Positions 23,192-30,076 of a stretch of 30,076 bases of DNA are shown piece by piece; the first letter of the stretch is position 1; each line of letters opens with the position of its first letter. The translations under genes were made by a program, and so were the position numbers. Source of the DNA: Plakobranchus ocellatus (lineage: Eukaryota; Mollusca; Gastropoda; Plakobranchidae); contig BLXT01004481.1 in assembly GCA_019648995.1 (NCBI GenBank), positions 524,189-554,264 on the forward strand. Direction: 5' to 3'. Below the pieces are notes generated by a model. That model was not told the DNA's origin. It worked only from the letters and a program-made list of their open reading frames with translations, and ran no database searches.

Positions 23192-24279
23192 AACAAATGA
23201 CTAAAATTTTATTGCAATTGAGCGGCGCAGATCTGGCTACTACATGAATTACTACTCAAGCCACAACATCATGCATGACAAAATCATTTACACCCTGACA
23301 CGTTCACACTTTAGGTCCGCTCATATTTAGATTTAGCATTTAAGACTGGTTCTTATTGTAAGTGTCATAATTTACACAATTTCAGGATTCATTATCACGT
23401 AGAAGAGCTAGTACGAATAATTGGATGTGCTCTCATACATATTTACCTTTTTAGGAACCAAAATATTCTTAGCTCGAGAACAACAATGTCAAAATACAGA
23501 TAAAGATGGTTCTCATGTTCACCCCATCTATTTTATATAGTTTTGACAAGTAAAAAGATATTTGCTGTTATTACATAATTATCATTAGTTTTCATGTACA
23601 CAGTTCTGATAGGCCTTATTTCTTTACAGTTCAGAACACATCCATTTACTTTCATATGGTTTCTTTATAGTATTATACCATATGACTACCAATAGGATCC
23701 CATAGTGCATAATATGCATTAAATTTGGTCATTAATGTATAAATCAACTTACATCAGGTAAAAGCATACATAATAATATCAAGGCAATATTATCATACAT
23801 TTCTATGTGAATCATATTCTTAACAGTTAAGCAATTTCCATAAAATCAACCTAAAAATCTTTAACATTTACACTGTCAGGCCGGCAGTTGACAGACCCAT
23901 CAGCGATGAGCACCGTGAACTAGTAAAAAAAAATTAAACGCAATTAAACAACTCAAAATGAACCATCTGCATTCGCTCACCTCCAGCGCAGAGCAGCCTA
24001 TGCCGCATCCATCCATCCGTCAATCAATCACACCACAACTAGTCAATAATTTTTTTTTTTTTTAATCTACATTCTTTCAGCATATTTCAAATACTTTCTT
24101 TACCAATTGTAAACTATTCAAATTTACCCGTAAGCGTTTACTATTATTACATGTAAATGATGCACTTAAAGCCACACAGAGTTCAATTATTAATCTTTAC
24201 AGCTTTTAATCATGTGATAAGCAATGAAAATAATTAATCTTCAATAAAGTAACCAAGGATATAAACTCATTAACAACTA
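21906..24279. other. Stretch between the TCTAGATC cluster and the retroelement, no gene seen
   Basis: No protein domain or RNA gene is recognisable. The left end of the minus-strand retroelement (its 3' terminal repeat) should fall somewhere here if preserved, but I could not define its borders. A (TC)n tract is listed separately. Confidence 0.45.
23132..23191. repeat. (TC)n microsatellite
   Basis: About 60 bp of TC dinucleotides with one TCTATC interruption at the right end. Confidence 0.97.
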
Positions 24280-24719
24280 CACAATCAAGGGTTGCCAATC
24301 AGATGCTAGTATTGACAAAATATCTGCTTCGCAATTCTCCGGACCAAGTATAGCTGAAGTGAACTGAAACTCTAGAAGACTTAAAGACCATATCATCAAA
24401 CGGCTATTATTAGTCTTACCTTTATTTGTAAAACTTGTAAAGGTTTATGGTCTGTCTCAATGAAATGGGTCAATAGCAAATACCCAGAAAATTTGCTCAA
24501 TGTGAAAACAATCGCCAAACATTCTCTTTCGTTAATTGAATATCTCTTTTCTCGATCCAACAACTTGCGACTAACATATGCGCAAGGTAACCAACGACCA
24601 TCACACTCTTGCAACAAAACACCGCCAATACCAGAGTCCGACCATCGGTAGGGACCAAAAATTGTGTTTTCAACTCTTGTAAAAATGAAGACTGATGGAG
24701 ATGGGAAAATCAGTTTCAT
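24280..24719 (-). pseudogene. RNase H remnant of the LTR retroelement
   Basis: Blocks GIGGVLLQECDGRWLPCAYV, YSINERECLAIVF and FIETDHKPLQVL are typical of Ty3/gypsy RNase H, followed near 24300 by an ADILS-like tail. Fossil; lies at the 3' end of pol. Confidence 0.88.
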
Positions 24720-24867
24720 TTCTTAAAGAGAATTTCCACTTTTCAGAGACCATTCAATTTTATCAGTCAACCCCTTTTTTAAAAGGTCACTGAGTGGGCT
24801 GGACAACTCAGCAAAGTTGTCAATAAATTTTTCTGTAATAGCCTGGTAGACTCAACAAGCTTTTCAG

Positions 24868-25560
24868 TTACCTCATGGTTTTGGGGGTCGACAGCTTAAT
24901 AAGTTTGTCTATTTTGACCATCTCAGGCTTTTGTTTATCTTTTCCAAATGACAAATCACCTACAAATTCAATTTCCTCATAGCCAATATACAATTTGGTT
25001 TGTCTAGTCGTAAATCCGTGTGTTGCCATTGCTGATAAAATACTGTTCAAAGTTTCCAAATGAGTTGACCAATCATATGTAAAGATGAGAGCATCATCGA
25101 AATAAGATAATACATTTTGAATTCCATCCAAAAGCAAGCGCATAGCTCTAGCAAATGTTGCTGGGACGTTGCATAATCCGAATGCCGCGTAAGTCCATTG
25201 CATTAACCCAATGGGGGTAAGAAATGCCGTAAATTTCTTGGAGTCCTCATCCATAGGGATTTGCCAGTATCTTTTGGTTAAATCGATTTTTGAGAAAATG
25301 CGAGCATTACCGATTTTAGAAAATATTGTTTCTTGATTCGGGATGGTTTCCTTGTCTATTAACGTTTTATGGTAATTCTTCTGAAGTCAATGCAAAACTT
25401 ATTAGATCCATCAGGCTTTTTAACCAACACTATGATGAATGTGAGCTTTGGGATAATTCTATTACTCCCATATCAAGCGTTTTCTTCACCTCACTCGTTA
25501 CAGTTTCCTTATTGGGAAAGGGAAGAGGGTATGGTTTTAAGAAGACTGCTCATCATCTTT
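24868..25560 (-). pseudogene. Reverse transcriptase remnant of the LTR retroelement
   Basis: Shows KIDLTKRYWQIPM, the AFGLCNVPATFARAM block, the catalytic-site block VLSYFDDALIF and the FVGDL segment, in the order expected for Ty3/gypsy RT. Fossil. Confidence 0.9.
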
Positions 25561-25879
25561 TTACTGTATAGTATGGTCTCCCAAATCGGATTGACCAAGC
25601 AAATCCGATAGTACATGATGAAATTTGTTTAGAATAATATCCAGATCATCCTTCGTGTGGCTTGATAATTTGACAGAGACATTGATGTCAGATATGTCCT
25701 GGGACTGCTGAACAGAAGTTTACAATCTTCATTTACTACAACAACTCCCAAACTCATAAACACATGGCCTTGTTTTTCTCTTTCATCGTACATTTTCAGA
25801 CGATTAACGTGGATTACTTTATCAACGACCTTGATATTGACAAGATAATCGACTTTGTTTATTCTTTTTTAGATACAAC

Positions 25880-26801
25880 ATAAGGTCCCATTTCATTAAA
25901 AGCTTATTTTTAGTTCGCGGCAATAGAATAAGGACTTTGTCATCAGAGAACGTAATTTAGCTCCCTGATCAGCATATCGCGATGTCGTTTCTGCGCTTAA
26001 AGTAGAATTTTGTGGCGCCAATTGACACAACTCATAAATTCGTCTTTCCAAATCAATGATGTATTGATATTTGGTCTTTACATCCTGTTCCAACTCGTGA
26101 TCTGCCAACAAATCTTTTAACACGCTCATGATGCCTCTTGGGGTTCCTTCTTACAATAATTCAGATGGCGAAAATGTAGCGAAATCTTGCAGTGTCTCTG
26201 ATGGAAGGAGTCTGTCCCAATCGCCTGGATGTTTATCTGCACCTTTCGTAGCATAATTTTTATGACACCACATCATCTATTCTTTCACACATGCCATGCC
26301 CATTTGACGGACAGAAGATAGAACTATAAACATTTCTTATACCCATCAGGCGACAAATCTGATTCATTAGGTTTGACACAAACTGAGTGCGTGTCCGATA
26401 AAATTTCTTTAGGAATTTCCAATCTCTTAAATATTATAATCAGGGTTTCTGCGATCATTTCTTTTGTTGTTTCTATTAAACGAACAGCTTCAACCCACCG
26501 AAAAGCAACTTCTACTACAGTTAAAATAAATCAATAGATAAATAAGCCTCTATCCAACTTATGCAGTGACCCAATCAAATCCATCACCAAACGAGAAAAT
26601 GGCTCTGTTATAATAGCATCCTTTGTAATGGTGCTCTTGATGTGCTTGGACCTTTTTTAGTTCATTTTGACAAATATGACACTTAACATATTGATTGATA
26701 TGACGATACATACCAAGCCAATAAAATTGACTCTGTATGCGTTTTTTAGTTCTCATCATTCCTTGATGTCCAAACCTAGGAATGTCATGAGCAAGTTTCA
26801 A
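25880..26801 (-). pseudogene. Integrase remnant of the LTR retroelement
   Basis: The zinc-binding HHCC module is recognisable (GHQGMMRTKKRIQSQFYW followed by CHIC, 26640-26770), then traces of the DDE core (an EILSD-type block near 26400) and a C-terminal part at 25896-26129. It lies before RT in the reading direction, which is the notable point. Fossil. Confidence 0.82.
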
Positions 26802-26893
26802 TATGTCATCCCTGAATTTACCCAGGAACTACTAATTGCTCAGTAGTTGATGTATGTAGACTTTCAATCGAAATAAGAAATCATTGTAGAGAA

Positions 26894-27361
26894 CTATTTT
26901 AATATTTTCATCTCCAGAGTGTTTAGATATATTTTTAAGTACTTTTTTAAAGAATTTATCCTCTCGTTGACCTTTTTAAAATCATCAGGTGAGACATGTA
27001 AAGACAGCATGAGATTAGTTAATGGCTTCATGCAACCCTCTCTTTTCCGCATAACTCTCATCAGTTCACAGCCATGAACATTGCCAACTTTAACATCAGC
27101 ACCTGTTTCATCTGGTAAAATACATACTTCTGTGTTACCTTTAAAACAAGGATTATCGATGCTAATGTAAGCTTTTTTTAAACTTAACTTATCTCCAGTT
27201 ATTGTAGTACATAAAACTGTCCAAGGTAAAAACTGATCCTCAGTGATAAAGCTTTTCTTTACACCAATCATGGTGCAACCAGTGTCACGCAGAGTAGTTG
27301 TGGCCATTGACAAGGCCATCGCATAATTTGAAATTTCCCACTGACACCCCTGGCGATGCAT
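26894..27361 (-). pseudogene. Aspartic protease region remnant of the LTR retroelement
   Basis: A DTGC motif with flanking hydrophobic residues (TTTLRDTGCTMIGV) marks a retropepsin-like active site, followed by a hydrophobic strand pattern up to VCILPDETGADVKVG. It sits between gag and integrase. Fossil. Confidence 0.75.
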
Positions 27362-27379
27362 AATAGGTGCCCGAAATTT

Positions 27380-27595
27380 TTTATTGTTAAGTTATCTCGG
27401 CCTAACCGATATTGGTAGCAACTTTGTTAGCGCTAAAGTTCGAACTATATGGTTTATCATTTCGTCCATAACATTGAGCCGCCATATGCCCCCAACTGAA
27501 ACAGGTCACTACGTGATTCTCGCAAAAGATCAAGAATCTATAGCTATATGTCCATGTTTGCCATATTTAAAACAGTTCTGTGAGAGGCCTCGGGG
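27380..27595 (-). pseudogene. gag zinc-knuckle remnant of the LTR retroelement
   Basis: CFKYGKHGHI and a second CFSWGHMAAQC-type element recall nucleocapsid CCHC knuckles. The region is cut off on its gag side by the nested DNA element. Fossil. Confidence 0.7.
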
Positions 27596-27599
27596 CCGG

Positions 27600-27684
27600 T
27601 GTAGCACGCCAGAGTAACTCTACCCTAGAGAGACTCTAGAGTCAAAATAGCGGCCGCCAGAAACACTCTAGAGTCTTTATGGCG
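27600..27684 (+). repeat. Left terminal inverted repeat of the nested element
   Basis: Starts TGTAGCACGCCAGAG and includes an ACTCTAGAGTC palindrome followed by a GCGGCCGC palindrome, in the same order as the complement of 29420-29504; one single-base length difference. Confidence 0.85.
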
Positions 27685-27760
27685 GCCGCCAAAAGCACTC
27701 AGGAGTCTTCCTGGCGGCCGCCAAAATTACTTAAGAGTCTGTCTGGCGGCCGCCGGATTG
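27634..27760. repeat. 32-bp-period array of paired palindromes
   Basis: GCGGCCGC occurs at 27650, 27682, 27714 and 27746, exactly 32 bp apart, each preceded by ACTCTAGAGTC or a variant (ACTCAGGAGTC, ACTTAAGAGTC). Four units are present here; the right end of the element (29446-29453) keeps one clear unit and traces of others. Confidence 0.93.
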
Positions 27761-28555
27761 ACTCTGTCTACGCAAACACGACTCTAGCCCGAGAGAGGAT
27801 AACTTTAAACAACAACAAAAAAATCCCCCACAGTTATTGTTCTTGGCAGGGGGGAAATGGCTTTCACTTTTGATGAATTTGAACATTTCTTTCAGAGGAA
27901 AATATATCCATCTTCGTGATATGATAATCCAGGAAAAAAAAGAAAAATTTCAGGCGATCAGCTGCAAAATTTCATTCGTGGGACGCGATCCTCCACCTTA
28001 TGGTCAAGCATGGAAACCAATGTGACTTAACTTCATTCCAAATCTGAAATCCTTTTGTAGGTCTGACGTCATAATGTTCCTGGAACTCGTCCGTCATATA
28101 TTTCCTGAAATTTTGCCTGCACACTCATGCTCAAAATGAAAGTGTTGAACAGCTCATGCTTTTACAAGGAACTAAGTGTTGGGTTTGTGAGAATCGTTTT
28201 CTACAGTTATTTACATGTACTACTAGAACTATAAGTATCTGGGTACCCGTTCGATCAACGGAGTTACATGTGAGACTTGAGAGCAATGATCGGTTTAAAA
28301 AAGAACAATACTAACTCCGACATGTTAGGTATATTCACAGATCAAAATGTGATTTCAGTGTAACAAGCTGAATGGAAATGTTTTCATATAAAATAAAAAA
28401 AAGTTTACAGATGAACGAATAAATGACTGTGTACACCGATGAAACTAAATTTAATAAGTCTTCTGGTATCTAGGAATAAGTCAAAGTGTCTGTGTGCGTA
28501 AGTGTGTTTATGTGCAGTAGAGTTGACAGCACAGCATTTCCGCACCAAAGCACAC

Positions 28556-28662
28556 GCTGATACTGAATGGGCATACTCACAAAAGCAGTATTCTTCTAAC
28601 AAAAATCAGCCTGAGACTGAATGTGCATATTCAGAAGAATAGTAGTCCTCAGACAAAATAAT
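28556..28662. repeat. Two-copy tandem duplication, unit 53 bp
   Basis: GCTGATACTGAATGGGCATA at 28556 recurs as GCCTGAGACTGAATGTGCAT at 28609, with the match continuing diverged to about 28662. It lies inside the nested element. Confidence 0.6.
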
Positions 28663-29419
28663 TTGAATGCAGCTGGCATAGATTAAAGATTTATCTTTGT
28701 ACCTGTTTCTTTCCTCTTTGACATTGAGTAATTTTTTAAAATAACTTTTGGAATAATATTCACTGTCAATATGAGAATTGAATTATTTGAAAGATGCAAA
28801 ATTCAAATCTCTATTCGATGCACGGGTTTTCTCTGCAATTTTAATTATGTCTTGTGTGATTATCAAGCAGTCCTGAAAAATTTACCAAAACCCATTTATA
28901 ATTTTAAATACTGAACATCAAAATTAACCGACCATGTAGAAAAATCATCTTATTCTTTTTTATAGCAATGATAACCTATAGACCTATATATAATGCGAGC
29001 AATGATGTTCAATTCAACAAAAACAATAAAATTAGAAAGTCAGAGTTTGAAACATAAAATATCGGTTGGAAGAAATAGCTGACATATTTTTTTTTAATAC
29101 AATTTGGAAAAAAATTGGTCTTCAATCCTTACGTTCAGTATAGGCTATGTCGAGGTCACAAACAGATAGATTGAAGTCAAACAAACTGAGAGCAAGACAA
29201 TATCTCAAGGGGGGTGGTGGGAGGCATGTTTTTTGTTTGTTTTTTTTTTTTCGCTTTGCTTGGAAACTTTAAAAGAGGTAATTAGCCTTTATTTCAAACA
29301 TCTAGAGCTTTGAAACATCGGATTTGTGGCGATTAATTGGTAGATAAATCTCGATTGACTTTCCCTCAGTAGAGTGGTTTTGGCGTAAAGAGAGTATGAT
29401 TGGCGAGGGCGGGGCCTAC

Positions 29420-29504
29420 GCCACATAGACTCTAGAGTGTTTCTGGCGGCCGCCAATCTGACTCTAGAGTCTGTCTAGCGTGAGAGTCATTCTGGCGTGC
29501 TACA
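29420..29504 (-). repeat. Right terminal inverted repeat of the nested element
   Basis: The complement starts TGTAGCACGCCAGAATGACT and carries ACTCTAGAGTC and GCGGCCGC in the same order as the left repeat. It is followed by CCGG at 29505-29508. Confidence 0.85.
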
Positions 29505-29508
29505 CCGG

Positions 29509-30076
29509 AGAGATGATCAGAATTGTCTGTCCCTTTCAGTGCCGTTTTCACTCGCAGATCTCTCCCTTAATACATCTCTTGTAGAAGGCCTCCTTGACAG
29601 AAGAGCAAGATTTCCCACATATGGTTTGTTATCAGTTTTTGCGAGAGACCTTTTTTGGGTGAGCGTTAGCGTATCGCTCTGCCAGCTTTGTGACTTCTTC
29701 ACAACTTATTTTGTTATTCTTTTTTTTTATGTAAGAAACAAAGTCTCCATGGCAAGACTGATAAACTTGATTCTTGACTACAAAGTCAATAATTTCGTCA
29801 GCGATCTCAATATTGACCTCAGGAGTTCCAGACACCGGTCAAACAACGATCGCGCAATCTGTTCATGAGTCATGAAATTCTCGTCCTGTAATGGAACACA
29901 AGATTAAAACCTAGAACGAAATCCTTCTTCATTAAATTGATATGCGTTGAGCATCGCGTTCCGTAGGCTTTGATATATATAAGTGTTTCCTCTCTCTTAA
30001 GCCCAATTTAGTCGCGAGTTCTAGTTGGGACCCGCATTTGTGCAAGGCCTTGTTTTAATGTTTTAGCAGATAAATA
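29509..30076 (-). pseudogene. gag remnant of the LTR retroelement
   Basis: Minus-strand sequence with a charged, helical character (EEVTKLAERYANAHPKK, VLRERSASENGTERD) in the position expected of a gag C-terminal part before the zinc knuckle. Little sequence conservation is expected for gag, so the assignment rests mainly on position. It runs off the right edge. Fossil. Confidence 0.55.

Larger units (their letters stand above)
27600..29504. mobile_element. Non-autonomous DNA element with TGTAG...CTACA ends, nested in the retroelement
   Basis: The ends are inverted repeats of about 85 bp, roughly nine in ten positions matching, both starting TGTAGCACGCCAGA. CCGG stands directly outside each end (27596-27599 and 29505-29508). 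Since CCGG is its own complement it may be a 4-bp target duplication or the outermost part of the repeats. TGTNR ends plus a 4-bp duplication is the signature recalled for Ginger-type DNA transposons, hence a tentative placement. The 1905-bp unit has no coding region I can recognise, so it depended on another element for movement. It separates gag remnants (right) from the gag zinc-knuckle remnants (left) and is therefore younger than the retroelement. Confidence 0.8.
24280..30076 (-). mobile_element. Fossil Ty3/gypsy-type LTR retroelement with integrase-first order (Gmr1-like)
   Basis: Read on the minus strand, remains of gag with a zinc knuckle, aspartic protease, integrase, reverse transcriptase and RNase H follow one another from the right edge to about 24280. 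The RT and RNase H motifs are Ty3/gypsy-like, but integrase stands before RT, the order known for Gmr1-like elements and otherwise for Ty1/copia. The element is broken in several places, roughly five to ten breaks, and is interrupted by a separate DNA element at 27600-29504. The right end runs off the window. No terminal repeat, primer-binding site or polypurine tract could be fixed. Probably old. Confidence 0.82.

Noticed and set aside
23880-24060. Candidate 3' LTR start of the minus-strand retroelement
   Set aside because: The partner LTR lies outside the window, so a repeat cannot be demonstrated; the (A)n/(T)n runs there are not a clear polypurine tract.
29497-29868. 123-residue plus-strand open frame at the right end
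   Set aside because: It lies opposite the minus-strand gag remnant and begins within the nested element's terminal repeat; no domain is recognisable.
1-30076. tRNA, rRNA or CRISPR features
   Set aside because: No tRNA B-box context with a matching cloverleaf, no rRNA-like blocks and no regularly spaced direct repeats with unique spacers were seen by eye; a tRNAscan-SE and Infernal run would settle this.

Overview
The window looks like AT-rich, intron-rich animal DNA, most plausibly from a mollusc and perhaps a heterobranch gastropod. Three things point that way: compact exons separated by AT-rich introns of 0.3-1.1 kb, long (AG)n, (CA)n, (TA)n and (TC)n tracts, and a dense run of TCTAGATC words near 21.8 kb. 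The animal and lineage assignment is inference, because no taxonomic marker gene is present.

One host gene is complete. On the minus strand, ten coding exons between 18533 and 10895 splice with GT/AG borders and consistent phases into a 383-residue glycosyltransferase family 8 protein. It matches GLT8D1 (glycosyltransferase 8 domain-containing 1): a type II membrane anchor, a DDD metal/nucleotide-sugar motif, and a closing HWNGKFKPW motif.

The rest is mostly mobile DNA in three units. (1) 329-4114 is a DNA transposon with 33-bp terminal inverted repeats, a 4-bp AAAT target duplication and repeated GTCGTAA subterminal motifs. It carries two decayed coding blocks on the plus strand: a cysteine-peptidase-like block (peptidase C76/UL36-tegument type) and the N-terminal half of a cysteine-rich, transposase-like protein found as multicopy 'uncharacterized' genes in invertebrates (DUF7869 type, named from memory). 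I cannot place it in a named superfamily. (2) 24.28 kb to the right edge is a minus-strand Ty3/gypsy-type LTR retroelement fossil. Its domain order is gag, protease, integrase, reverse transcriptase, RNase H, the integrase-first order known from Gmr1-like elements. (3) 27600-29504 is a 1.9-kb non-autonomous DNA element nested in the gag region of (2). It has TGTAG...CTACA ends flanked by CCGG on both sides and, inside its left end, a 32-bp-period array of GCGGCCGC palindromes.

Smaller repeats fill much of what remains: a diverged minisatellite of about 36 bp (5583-6066), a tandem duplication of about 200 bp (20390-20825), an 844-bp inverted-repeat structure (20878-21721) and the TCTAGATC cluster (21729-21905). 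The stretches 4119-5580, 6067-10680, 18534-20389 and 21906-24279 show no gene I can support.
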